NCBI RefSeq assembly: GCF_012277275.1
Contig: NZ_CP051155.1
Span: 682,001-746,000 of the forward strand
Length of the DNA: 64,000 nucleotides
From: Gephyromycinifex aptenodytis
GTDB lineage: Bacteria; Actinomycetota; Actinomycetes; Actinomycetales; Dermatophilaceae
Direction: 5' to 3'
The notes under the pieces are model-generated. The model worked only from the letters and a program-made list of their open reading frames with translations. It did not search any database and was not told the DNA's origin. The first letter of the stretch is position 1. Each line of letters opens with the position of its first letter. This document shows, in pieces, positions 26,360 through 34,885 of this stretch. The position numbers and the translations under genes were made by a program.

Positions 26360-27658
26360 ATGGTGGGGGTGCAGGTGGTGGAACGGGCGCAGCGCGCAGG
26401 TCAGCGCGCGCTGGCCTCGATGCGGCGCGGCCTGGAAAGACTGAACGCCCAGCGCTCCAACATCCTCCGACTCACCGCGGCGGCAATCCTGGCCTATGTG
26501 CTCTCCGCACGGCTCAACCCCAGCTCCGACCTGACCGGACCGCTGACCGCGCTCCTGGTCGTGCAGGCCAGCCTGGTGCAGAGCCTGCGCAGCGGCATCG
26601 GGCGGGTGGGTGCCGTCCTGACCGGGATCTTGGTGGCCATCCTGCTCTCCACCTGGGTGGAGTTGAGCTGGTGGAGCCTCGGGCTGGCGATCGCGATCGC
26701 GTTGTCCTTGGGGTACGCGCTGCGGTTGGGCGACCACGTCCTTGAGACCCCCATCAGCGCCATGCTCATCCTCGGCGTAGCCCAACACGGCGTCGCTGCT
26801 GAGATCCGACTCATCAACACCTTGATCGGCGCCGGGGTGGGGATGGCGTTCAACCTGGCTTTCCCTCCCCCGGTACGCGCCGGCACCGCCCAGCAAGCGG
26901 TCCGGGAATTAGCCGATAGCGCCGCCGCAGCGCTGGAGCGGGCCGGTCAGGAACTGGCCACAGAGCTGAGCCGAACCCGCATCGAAGGGTGGCTGCGCGA
27001 TATCCACGCGGTCCTGCCGCTGGTCGGTGAAGCCGAAGAGGCCATCCACGCTGCCGAAGAGCGCCGCCGCCTCAACCCGCGCGCCATCACCAGCGCGGAC
27101 CCACTCCCTGTGTTGCGCTCAGCGATCGGGCCGCTGGACCGTTCGGTCCTGGCCGCCCGCCAGACGCTGCTGGCCATCCAGGAAGAGGCGCCCGACCAGG
27201 TCGATGAGGAGGACGACTACCAAGAGGAGTTGCGCCGAGCCTTCTCCATCGTGCTCAGCGACATGGCCGGCTGCCTGCGGGCCTTCGGCCGGCTGGCTAT
27301 CTCCGACGCTGACGGCGGCGACCAGGAAGCGGCGCAGGCTCTGGCCGAGGCACTGGAGATCCTGCGCGAGACCCGGGCCATCCTCACCGAGTTGTACCTG
27401 GTCGACCCGGGCGGGCCCGGCTCGGCATGGTTGTTGCGCGGTGCGGTGCTAAGCGGGGTAGAGCGCCTGCTGCGGGAACTGGATCTGGAGGAACGGGCCC
27501 GGGAACGCGAGCGGATGCTTCAGGAAAGCAATCGGCGACGGGTGCCAACCCAAGCGGTGACGCGTCTGTGGCTCAGCGCCCACGCCTGGGCCGAGGAAGC
27601 CGGACGCAACGTCCGGCGCTCATGGGACGCCGACGACCCGTGGCATCACGAGCCGTAG
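26360..27658 (+). CDS. FUSC/aromatic acid exporter-like membrane protein
   Basis: 432 residues from the ATG at 26360. The N-terminal half has about five membrane helices: ILRLTAAAILAYVLSARL, ALLVVQASLVQSL, VGAVLTGILVAILLSTWVE, WWSLGLAIAIALSLGYAL and LIGAGVGMAFNLAFPPPV. The pattern resembles one FUSC/ArAE unit. The C-terminal 230 residues are soluble, acidic and helical (QVDEEDDYQEEL; RELDLEERARERERM), probably cytoplasmic. It is divergent from the DUF445 gene over a 291-bp gap. Export of aromatic or small organic compounds is the family suggestion; the substrate is unknown. Start uncertain: no strong ribosome site, and the frame is open to 26150. Confidence 0.78.
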   Translation: MVGVQVVERAQRAGQRALASMRRGLERLNAQRSNILRLTAAAILAYVLSARLNPSSDLTGPLTALLVVQASLVQSLRSGIGRVGAVLTGILVAILLSTWVELSWWSLGLAIAIALSLGYALRLGDHVLETPISAMLILGVAQHGVAAEIRLINTLIGAGVGMAFNLAFPPPVRAGTAQQAVRELADSAAAALERAGQELATELSRTRIEGWLRDIHAVLPLVGEAEEAIHAAEERRRLNPRAITSADPLPVLRSAIGPLDRSVLAARQTLLAIQEEAPDQVDEEDDYQEELRRAFSIVLSDMAGCLRAFGRLAISDADGGDQEAAQALAEALEILRETRAILTELYLVDPGGPGSAWLLRGAVLSGVERLLRELDLEERARERERMLQESNRRRVPTQAVTRLWLSAHAWAEEAGRNVRRSWDADDPWHHEP

Positions 27659-27677
27659 CGTCCCTGAGCGGGGATTT

Positions 27678-28388
27678 TCAGGTGCGTTTCGGCGCATGCA
27701 TCCACACGATGACGTCCAGGTGGCGCAGCAGGTTCGCGGGGTCGCCGACATCGACGCCCTCGGGCTCGGCGCAGCGACAGATGAGGCGCTCTAGGCGCTC
27801 CCGGACCTCGGGGGTGGAGATGATTCGCGCAAACACCTGCCAGTCGACCTGGTATTGGGAGGGCCACAGCCCCAGGTAGCGGCAGACAACCTCGTCGCGG
27901 ACCGGGAACAGGTTAGGGCGTTTCCGACTGGCCAGTTTCGCCGCTGTCGACCAGTTCACCGAGTAGCGGTTACGCGAGGGCGGAATGACGCCGCGCAGCG
28001 CGGTGTACAGCTCGTCCATGGCCATCAGAAGCTCCGGGGTCGCCTCCTCCAGCCGCGCAGTCATCGGCAGACGCTCCAGGGACAGCAGTTCGTGTACCTG
28101 CTCGGCGCTTTCCTGCTCGACCAGCAACGCGCGCACAGTCGCCGGGGGAATCGTGGCGTCCAACAGGCTGGCCGCCAGCAGGTCGCGTTCGGTGATGCGG
28201 GTGGGCTCTGGGTCATGCAGCTGCGTGAAGGTGGCGCCCGCGTAATTACTGTTGAGCGAGTAATAGCGCGTCAATCGTTCGGGGGTGCGAGGGTCACGAA
28301 GAGCGGTCAACGCCCGCTCGACTGCCCCCTCGTAGTACGACCCAGCACTGAGCCACCCCTTCGGCACCGGTAGTGAGTACGCAGCCAT
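27678..28388 (-). CDS. Conserved hypothetical protein, DUF6308-like
   Basis: 236 residues with no signal or membrane segment. Notable parts are RYYSLNSNYAGATFTQL (residues about 41-57), a helical middle, and PNLFPVRDEVVCRYLGLWPSQYQVDWQVFARII near the C-terminus. The pattern recalls the DUF6308 family of Actinobacteria, where the FPVRDxxV segment is conserved. No function is known. The ATG at 28388 has AGAGGA seven bases upstream. It converges on the FUSC-like gene with a 19-bp gap. Confidence 0.65.
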   Translation of the reverse strand: MAAYSLPVPKGWLSAGSYYEGAVERALTALRDPRTPERLTRYYSLNSNYAGATFTQLHDPEPTRITERDLLAASLLDATIPPATVRALLVEQESAEQVHELLSLERLPMTARLEEATPELLMAMDELYTALRGVIPPSRNRYSVNWSTAAKLASRKRPNLFPVRDEVVCRYLGLWPSQYQVDWQVFARIISTPEVRERLERLICRCAEPEGVDVGDPANLLRHLDVIVWMHAPKRT

Positions 28389-28592
28389 GCGTTGTTCCTC
28401 TCCTAGACGACATCCTCACGGTACGTGCCGAGTTCTTCGGCAGGCCTCCCACCGGCGCAAATGTGTTCTGAACGACATGAGGGCCAGCCACCTGAGGATC
28501 ACCTCGGCGCCGCAATCAGCTACGCCCAGACACGAGGAGCGGTACGGGGCCACCTGGAGACAGCGCCAGCACCGCCGGGGTCCGGGGAACCT

Positions 28593-28633
28593 TCCCCGGC
28601 GACAGCCCCGATCAGCTGTGCTGTCGCCGGGGA
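28593..28633 (-). terminator. Terminator after the glutamine synthetase gene
   Basis: TCCCCGGCGACAG (28593-28605) and its exact complement CTGTCGCCGGGGA (28621-28633) form a 13-bp stem with a 15-nt loop, 25 bp beyond the glutamine synthetase stop. The rest of the 269-bp gap (28389-28657) shows nothing I recognise. Confidence 0.65.
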
Positions 28634-28657
28634 CCCGCAGTGCTGGCCGGCCTGGGC

Positions 28658-30166
28658 TCAGCCGCAGTGCAGGTGTCGCTGAACCAGTTCACCCAAGGCG
28701 GCATCATCGCCGAAGAGCCGCTCGCTCAGCCCTTCGTCGCCGAGGTCCTCCAACTGTTCGGCCACCGAATCGAGCAGGCCGGTCGGGAAGACGCCATCCT
28801 CGGCGTAGATGTGGCGGTCGGCTCGCAGTGCCCGGCCGGATTCGGTGCACGAGGCCGGCAACTGGTCCAGGCCCTGAACCGTAGCGGCATCGGTATCCAC
28901 CAGGAGTCTCTGGGCCACGTCCAGGGACTCGGGGTGCTCCAGCCCGTAACGGGCCGCTACCGTCAGCGCCGCCATGTAGAAGTGCACGCTCGCCGAGCCG
29001 TCACCGCTACGGATCTCCACCGTCTGCGGGTTCGGGCCCGACAGAGGCTCAACCTGCGGCTCGCACGGGTTGGCGGAGCCGACCATGCTCATCGCGTCCC
29101 CAGTCCAGCCCAATGGCACCCGGACCAGGACCGAACGGTTGCTACGTCCCCAGCAAATGCTGGTCGGCGCCTCCTGTTTGGGGACCAGACGCAGGTAGGA
29201 GGTGGGCACCGTGTTGCCGAAGGCAGTCAGGGAACGAGCGCACATCAGGTAACCGGCGATCACCTTGCGCGCCGCAGCTGAGAGGTCGTCATCCTCGACG
29301 AAGGCGTTGACGCCGTCCTTCATCAACCGGGTGTGGACGTGGAAGCCGCTGCCGGCCTGCCCGACGATGATCTTGGGAGCGAAACTGACCTCCAGGCCAT
29401 GGGCATAGGCCACCTCGCGCAGCACCCACTTGGCCAGCACCACCTGGTCGGCGGCCTCCTCCACCGGCACCGGCAGGAATTCGATCTCACCCTGGACCAT
29501 CTGGCGCCCCTCGCGCACGATGTTGCCGACCTCGGCGTGCCCGTACTTGATCTGGGCGCCCATCCGGGCCAGATGCATCATCGCCTCCCGGCGCACCACG
29601 CCCCACTTCGAGAACGGGTGCGACTCGTGGTATCCCCGCTGCTCGGTGATGGGGTAGATCTCTTCGGCCCGGTCGAAGATGTAATACTCCAGCTCCCCGA
29701 GGGCTTCCATGGTGTACCCGGTGCGTTCCTGCAATGACCGCTGTGCCTTGGCCAGGACGTTCTCCGGAGCGCTCTCCAGCGGTTTGCCCTCGCGGGTGTA
29801 GAAGGAGCACAACAGGTCGATCGTCGGTTCCTCGGCGAAGGGGTTGATGAACGCGGTGCGATACCGCGGCACGACGTACAGATCGCTGGACTGGGCATCG
29901 ATGAAGGGGAACAAGCTCGAGCCGTCGACCCGCTCCCCCAGGGTCAGCACCGTTTCCAGGTGGGCACGACTGTTGATGACGAAGTTGAGCTTCTTCAGCC
30001 GCCCGTCCCCGGCGACATAGCGCAGGTTCAACATTCGGATGCCGAGCTCTTCAACCGCCCGCACGATGTCGGCCCGGGTGAATCGGGATGCCGGTTTACC
30101 GAGTAAGCGAACGAGCGTGTTCGGGTTGAGGTTGAATGCGCTGTCGTGCGCGGGGTCGTGTGCCAT
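28658..30166 (-). CDS. Glutamine synthetase catalytic-family protein, ~500-residue Bacteroidetes-like type
   Basis: 502 residues. The GS catalytic pattern is present in modified form: MEALGELEYYIF (metal Glu), KYGHAEVGNIVREGRQ then VQGEIEFLPV (replacing the HHEVxxGQxE block, with an insertion), IIVGQAGSGFHVHTRLMKDG (G-x-G-x-H-x-H), SYLRLVPKQEAPTSICWGRSNRSVLVRVP (ATP/glutamate Arg block) and VEIRSGDGSASVHFYMAAL (usual ExRxPD...N block altered). The N-terminus (LVRLLGKPASRFTRADIVRAVEELGIRMLNLRYV) and the C-terminal HCG ending are as I recall for a GS type common in Bacteroidetes, unlike actinobacterial GlnA1-A4. It would make glutamine or a gamma-glutamyl compound. The ATG at 30166 follows GGAG. 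It appears monocistronic. Confidence 0.85.
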   Translation of the reverse strand: MAHDPAHDSAFNLNPNTLVRLLGKPASRFTRADIVRAVEELGIRMLNLRYVAGDGRLKKLNFVINSRAHLETVLTLGERVDGSSLFPFIDAQSSDLYVVPRYRTAFINPFAEEPTIDLLCSFYTREGKPLESAPENVLAKAQRSLQERTGYTMEALGELEYYIFDRAEEIYPITEQRGYHESHPFSKWGVVRREAMMHLARMGAQIKYGHAEVGNIVREGRQMVQGEIEFLPVPVEEAADQVVLAKWVLREVAYAHGLEVSFAPKIIVGQAGSGFHVHTRLMKDGVNAFVEDDDLSAAARKVIAGYLMCARSLTAFGNTVPTSYLRLVPKQEAPTSICWGRSNRSVLVRVPLGWTGDAMSMVGSANPCEPQVEPLSGPNPQTVEIRSGDGSASVHFYMAALTVAARYGLEHPESLDVAQRLLVDTDAATVQGLDQLPASCTESGRALRADRHIYAEDGVFPTGLLDSVAEQLEDLGDEGLSERLFGDDAALGELVQRHLHCG

Positions 30167-30213
30167 GGGGGTCTCCTTCGTCGCGCCTGTGCCTCAACTC
30201 TTTCAGAGCCCGA

Positions 30214-30232
30214 CCCCGCACGGGGCGTTTTT
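30214..30232 (+). terminator. Plus-strand intrinsic-terminator-like hairpin with no plus-strand gene
   Basis: CCCCG, a 2-nt loop, CGGGG, then CGTTTTT on the plus strand: a short stem with a five-T tail. It lies in the leader region of the minus-strand glutamine synthetase. No plus-strand gene ends here, so it would stop antisense transcription or an unrecognised small RNA. Confidence 0.4.
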
Positions 30233-30250
30233 CGGCAGAGCGCCCACGCC

Positions 30251-30300
30251 GAGCGGCCCGGCCGCCGATCCCCCTATCGGGGACGGCGACCGGGCCGCTC
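30251..30300. terminator. Long inverted repeat after the malectin-GH26 gene
   Basis: GAGCGGCCCGG (30251-30261) pairs exactly with CCGGGCCGCTC (30290-30300), and an inner GCCG-TCCCC/GGGGA-GGC stem extends it. It is 18 bp beyond the GH26 stop codon, so it probably terminates that gene. Confidence 0.6.
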
Positions 30301-30317
30301 GATGGTGTGCTGCGACC

Positions 30318-32411
30318 TCAGGAGGTCTTGGTCAGCAGCGGCATCCAGCGCTTGTATTCGGCCGAGGCCTTCGGGCTGTTGCATGTGAACAGGTCGGAAC
30401 GGATGTAGCTCATCGACTCACTGAAGTAGCTTTCGTAAGCGATGTGTTCCTGGTTCTGCTTCAGCCAGTTGTAGACGAAGTTGATGTACTTGGGGTTGTC
30501 GCCGCCACCGGCGGAGTTCGCGGGCGCGATGCCCCACTCGGGCAGGACGAACTTCTTACCGTGGGCCTTGGCGAAATTCAGCCAGTGGTTCCACCCGTAG
30601 GCCTCATCCCGGTGACGGGCGATGTTGGCGTCGGTGGTGTAACCAGGCCACCAGTCGTAGGCGTCCATTCCGATGTAGTCCACGTAGGCATCACCGGGGT
30701 AGAAGATGGCGGCGTCCTTGGTGCCGGTCTGGCCGGGGCCCTCGTTGACCACCCAGGCGATCCGCAGGTTCGGGCCGCCCTTGCGGATGGCGCCCACCGC
30801 CTGGCGGTAGGCCTGCTTCCACTGATCGGCCGTGTTCGGGTAGGCGGCTGCCTTCCAGCTCGGCAGGTTCATCTCCCAGCCCAGACGGATGTAGGCGTCG
30901 GGGTAACGGGCTGAGATGTTGCGGGCCAGCCTCTCCCATTCGGCGTTGTAACCGCCGGCTGCGGCCGTGGACAGGTTGCCGTCGTTGGGCCACAGCGGCA
31001 CTCCCACGTCCAGAGTCCCCTTGTACCCGGCCGGGATCCGTTCGTTGTCCATGAACCAGGTGCTCTGCATGTTGTTCCAGGATTCCCGTGACGGGAAGAC
31101 GGTGATGACGTCGACCTTCTTACCGCGGGCGTTCTCCCACTTGGTGACCTCCCCGGCCTTATTCATCGGGTACATGCCCGAGTCGAACAACAACCCGCTC
31201 TGCTTGCCGAAGTTGGACTTGGAACTGCCTGGGGCGGGCGTGGTGGGTGCCGGAGTCGTGGGTGTCGGTGCAGGTGTGGTCGGTGTCGGTGCCGGCGTGG
31301 TGGGGGCTGGGGTGGACGGTGTCGGTGCCGGCGTCGTCGGGGTAGGCGCGGGCGTACCGGAGCCGCCGACCTTGGAAAGGACGATGGCTGAGACGGTGGC
31401 GCCGTTGACCTTGCCGGTGAAGCCCAAGTCGAGACGGCCATCTTTGACCTCGACGCGGAAGGTGCGGTTGTAGGCCACGTCCTTACCAGCGGTCTTGATC
31501 AGGTCTAGATCGTTGATCTGGGGGCGGCCCTCGGCGGTGACGCTGAACACCCGCTCACCGGCGGAGCTGAAGTAGGCCTCCCGCATCATCAATGTGACGT
31601 CGTAGGTGCCGTTGGGCACGGCACGCTGCCAGGCGGACATGTGGATGTACTCGGGGCGGTACGGGGCGTCGTTGGTGGTGCCCTTGACGTCGCGCCCGTC
31701 AGAGAAGAGCGTCTCGTTGGACCAGCCACCGACGAACCCCGAGCGACCTTCGTAGGTGCCGTCCGTCCCCTTGATGGGCTTGGTGGAGGTCGTCATCCGG
31801 GCCACGACCGAACTCGTGTCGGGAGCCGGCGTGGGTGCGGGGGCGGGGTCGGCGATCCGGGTGACCTCCAGAGCCGAGAGCGCAGCCGAGTCCTTGGTGG
31901 CCGTGAAACCAAGGTCGAGTCGACCGTCCTTGACGGTCACGTCGAAGGTGCGGTCGTAGGCCGCGCCCTTACCGACCGCGGCGAAGATGTCGATATTCGA
32001 CAGCTTGGGCTGACCTTCGGCCGAGACGGAGAAGACACGGTCACCGGCCTTGGTCCACCAGCTCTCCCGCATCTTCAGGGTGACCCGGTAGGTGCCGTTC
32101 TCCATCTGCTTGGACCAGGAGTTCATCCGGACCAACTCGGGGTAGTAAAGCGCGTCCTCTGAGGTCCCCTTGATGTCGGTAGGGGCCCAGTAGGAGGGGG
32201 AGAAGTCGCCGGTGTCGAACCCGGCGCGAGCCGCCCAGGTTCGACCGGCCGAGTCCCGGTAAGAGGTGTCTGCAACCGTCATTCGGAAAGAGTCCCCGAC
32301 TGCGGCTTGCGCCGGCTGGGACATCGTCAGGGCAGCGCCACCCATGGTGACGGCAAGGGCAAGAGTCGTGATCGCGCTGGCAGGACGCGTGATCACCGAA
32401 GACTTTTTCAT
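30318..32411 (-). CDS. Secreted malectin-malectin-GH26-like glycoside hydrolase
   Basis: 697 residues. Signal peptide 1-36 (cleavage likely after AQA). Two tandem malectin/carbohydrate-binding-like domains (about 37-190 and 200-350) share the pattern RMTxADTSYRD/TKPIKGTDGT...NGTYxVTLxMRE...RxFxVxxKDGRLDLGFT. A Pro/Thr/Ala linker of about 40 residues follows. The C-terminal catalytic domain resembles GH26: RLGWEMNLPSW carries the probable acid/base Glu513, and FVLPEWGIAP the probable nucleophile Glu625. It is exported and would cut a polysaccharide, with the malectin-like modules binding sugar. It lies downstream of the glycosyltransferase gene but is separated by a terminator-like repeat, so it is its own unit. 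Substrate unknown; the context suggests the strain's own exopolysaccharide. Confidence 0.85.
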   Translation of the reverse strand: MKKSSVITRPASAITTLALAVTMGGAALTMSQPAQAAVGDSFRMTVADTSYRDSAGRTWAARAGFDTGDFSPSYWAPTDIKGTSEDALYYPELVRMNSWSKQMENGTYRVTLKMRESWWTKAGDRVFSVSAEGQPKLSNIDIFAAVGKGAAYDRTFDVTVKDGRLDLGFTATKDSAALSALEVTRIADPAPAPTPAPDTSSVVARMTTSTKPIKGTDGTYEGRSGFVGGWSNETLFSDGRDVKGTTNDAPYRPEYIHMSAWQRAVPNGTYDVTLMMREAYFSSAGERVFSVTAEGRPQINDLDLIKTAGKDVAYNRTFRVEVKDGRLDLGFTGKVNGATVSAIVLSKVGGSGTPAPTPTTPAPTPSTPAPTTPAPTPTTPAPTPTTPAPTTPAPGSSKSNFGKQSGLLFDSGMYPMNKAGEVTKWENARGKKVDVITVFPSRESWNNMQSTWFMDNERIPAGYKGTLDVGVPLWPNDGNLSTAAAGGYNAEWERLARNISARYPDAYIRLGWEMNLPSWKAAAYPNTADQWKQAYRQAVGAIRKGGPNLRIAWVVNEGPGQTGTKDAAIFYPGDAYVDYIGMDAYDWWPGYTTDANIARHRDEAYGWNHWLNFAKAHGKKFVLPEWGIAPANSAGGGDNPKYINFVYNWLKQNQEHIAYESYFSESMSYIRSDLFTCNSPKASAEYKRWMPLLTKTS

Positions 32412-32607
32412 CGCGGCAGGGTTCCTTCGGCATAAGGAGTGAGACGCCAAACTGATCGTCTGCTCCGGCCCCGGCCGTACCGTTTTGCTGCAAACTGCCG
32501 CGCCGCGCGCCACGCCAAGCGCCGCTGGGGAACCCTCCGACGGCATCCCGCCGATGGCGGGATGGTGACCAATCCCAGCCCCGGAGCTGAGAATCGGTTA
32601 CGCGCAC

Positions 32608-32643
32608 GATGCGGGGCGCCCAAGCGTCCGGGCGCCCCGCATC
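32608..32643 (-). terminator. 14-bp perfect stem after the fused glycosyltransferase
   Basis: GATGCGGGGCGCCC (32608-32621) and its exact complement (32630-32643) surround an 8-nt loop. It is 53 bp beyond the glycosyltransferase stop (32696) and 197 bp before the GH26-like start, so it separates the two transcription units. Confidence 0.65.
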
Positions 32644-32695
32644 ACCAAAACTTTCTCACGTCACGTAAGGGTGCTTGTCCCACATGGCGGACGAT

Positions 32696-34885
32696 TCAGG
32701 CGGGCAGGACCTCCGCTACCGTTCCCAGTGCCGAGTCCCAGCCGTAAATGGACAGCATCGCTGCGACCTGCTCTGCGGGAATGACCAGCGGGCCGCCGGC
32801 CAGTTCCTTTCGGATCGCGGCGCAGAAGGCCTGGGCATCCTCTGGGGTCTGCACGATCGCCCCGCGAGGCAGGTTGTCCAGGCCGGAAGCCCCCACCACC
32901 GTGGAGACCGAGGGCAGCCCGTGCGCGATGTACTCCAGCAGCTTGATGCGCGAGCCGCCACCCTCCAACAACGGCGCAATCCCCAGCCGGGCCCGCTCCA
33001 ACAGCGGTTGCATGCTCGGCACGTCCGCCTCCAGGCGCACCCCTGGCGCGGCCTCTAGGCGTGCTCGGAATTCCGCCGAAGGGTTCCGCCCAGCGACGGT
33101 GAGCACAATCTCGGGGCGTTCGGCCACCAGATCGCGCCAGGCCTGACTCTCGATCAGCCAGGTGATGCCGTTGATGTTGGGGCGCCAGTCCAGGGCTCCG
33201 GTGAACAGCAACTCGGTGCGCGGGTTCTGCGCCAACGCAACCGCGCGTTGAGAGCCGCTCGGCGGGGTCACCCCGTTGCGGGCCACAACGACCTCGGCGC
33301 CCCCGTCCCGACGAACCCGGTCGGCGTCGGCCTGCGTGCAGACCACACTCGGGTAGGACGTGCCAGGACCGCGCTCCAGCCGGCGAAGCAAGGACGACTC
33401 GAGATGGGCGGCCACCTTGGTGGGCCCACTTTCGGCGCCGGCGCGCTGCCGCATGAGGTCGGACTCGACGTTGTGGGTACTCAGGATCACCGGCAACTGC
33501 GGCGGGAGAGAGTCGGCGACCCCGAAAAGGCAGGTGTGGTCCACGACAGCAGCCTGGAAGGGACCCAGTTGCGCCAGTGTCTCGCGTAGACCGGTGATCA
33601 GCGCGGAACCGCAGGTGCGCGGGGCGCCCAGGCAGCGATAGGTCGGCAAGGTGAATGCGTCGGCCACCAGCGAACGTGATGGGGCTTGGCGCAACTGCTC
33701 AATGACCACTTCGCCTTGCACGGTGCGTAGCCCGGTAACCCCGCGCGGTGAGACCACAACCACCGGCGCCCGCCCGGCCAGCCAGCGTGCGATGGCCAAG
33801 GTGCGCAGCATGCCGCCCGAAGTCGCGGGTACCCCGAATTCCTTGGTGATGAGCAGGTAGGGCCGCTCGGCGGCCGACCCCTGCACCGACGCGTTCGCCG
33901 TCTGGGCCGTCTCACGCATCCGGCGGGCGGCGACCTCTTCACCAGCCACGAAGGCGCGCCCGGTGAGCAGACCTTTGGCCTGGGCCAGATACTGCGCGGC
34001 CAGATCCCGGTCACTCTTGCCTATCTGCACGCCCGAGCGCAGCAGGTAACCCCCCGCGAGGATGCTCTGCATGGCTTTGGCCTGCGGCCCGGGGTGGTAA
34101 CGGTTGACGTAGTTGGAGAAGGAGGCGCCCTTCATCCGCATCATTTCCAACGACGGGGCGCCCGAGGACCCGGCACCGTGCCGCACGACCACGTCGTGGC
34201 GCAGTCGTTGACCCAACCCAGCCTGGCGCACCCGGCGCCCGAAGGACATGTCCTCGGAATAGACGAAGAACGATTCATCGAACCCGCCGAGCCGGCGGAA
34301 CTGCTCGGTTCGCACCGCCATACAGGCCCCGGTGGTCCAGTCCACGTCCAGACGCTCACCGATCGCGGGCTTGGCGTAGACGCCGATCTTGGGCCACTTC
34401 TTGTGCAGGCCCACCGCGTAGGCGCTGGTCCGGAGCACGTCCGGCTCCCATCCCCCGACGCCGATCTCGACGTCCTCATCAGCGCTGGTCACCGTGGCGG
34501 CGTGCGATGCCGACAGCGGGTCCACGGCCAGACCGTCCACGAGCGCGCGCAGGTCATCGACCGTCGGGCGCGAGTCGGGGTTGACGAACACGACAAAGCG
34601 TTTGGTCGAACTGAAGGCGCCGAGATTGGCCGCCCGGGCGAAGCCCTGACCGCCGCCGTCGAGGTAGCGCACCAGCGGCTGGTCAGCCGCGAACTGCGCC
34701 AGGCCGTCTGCGCCGCTGGCGTTGTCGACGATGACCACCGCCAGGCCTGGCCACATCTGGACCAGCTGTTCTACGTGCGCGCGGCTGCGATAACTGACCA
34801 GCACGACTTCGATCTCATCGAGATCGACCCGTGTTTCCCCCGCGGACTGATCGATCCCACTCCGATGTTGCTGCATCATGCCCAT
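32696..34885 (-). CDS. Two-domain glycosyltransferase, GT2 fused to GT4
   Basis: About 729 residues. The N-terminal GT2 domain (rhamnosyltransferase-like) has VVLVSYRSRAHVEQL, VDNASGADGL, the metal/sugar-nucleotide motif VFVNPDSRP, and WTTGACMAVRTEQFRRLGGFDESFFVYSEDMSF. The C-terminal half is a GT4-type transferase: YLLITKEFGVPATSGGMLRTL, VVARNGVTPP, ELLFTGALDWRPNINGI and GIAPLLEGGGSRIKLLEYIAHGLPSVST, with the nucleotide-sugar Glu motif. It probably adds two sugars in sequence to a lipid-linked oligosaccharide at the inner membrane face. The start is uncertain: ATGs at 34885, 34879 and 34876 all lie near G-rich ribosome sites; a TTG at 34918 is also in frame. It is divergent from the priming transferase. 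Confidence 0.9.
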   Translation of the reverse strand: MGMMQQHRSGIDQSAGETRVDLDEIEVVLVSYRSRAHVEQLVQMWPGLAVVIVDNASGADGLAQFAADQPLVRYLDGGGQGFARAANLGAFSSTKRFVVFVNPDSRPTVDDLRALVDGLAVDPLSASHAATVTSADEDVEIGVGGWEPDVLRTSAYAVGLHKKWPKIGVYAKPAIGERLDVDWTTGACMAVRTEQFRRLGGFDESFFVYSEDMSFGRRVRQAGLGQRLRHDVVVRHGAGSSGAPSLEMMRMKGASFSNYVNRYHPGPQAKAMQSILAGGYLLRSGVQIGKSDRDLAAQYLAQAKGLLTGRAFVAGEEVAARRMRETAQTANASVQGSAAERPYLLITKEFGVPATSGGMLRTLAIARWLAGRAPVVVVSPRGVTGLRTVQGEVVIEQLRQAPSRSLVADAFTLPTYRCLGAPRTCGSALITGLRETLAQLGPFQAAVVDHTCLFGVADSLPPQLPVILSTHNVESDLMRQRAGAESGPTKVAAHLESSLLRRLERGPGTSYPSVVCTQADADRVRRDGGAEVVVARNGVTPPSGSQRAVALAQNPRTELLFTGALDWRPNINGITWLIESQAWRDLVAERPEIVLTVAGRNPSAEFRARLEAAPGVRLEADVPSMQPLLERARLGIAPLLEGGGSRIKLLEYIAHGLPSVSTVVGASGLDNLPRGAIVQTPEDAQAFCAAIRKELAGGPLVIPAEQVAAMLSIYGWDSALGTVAEVLPA

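Noticed and set aside
31204-31350. Possible minisatellite or CRISPR-like repeat
   Set aside because: It encodes the Pro/Thr/Ala linker of the GH26-like protein; the units are irregular and there are no spacers.
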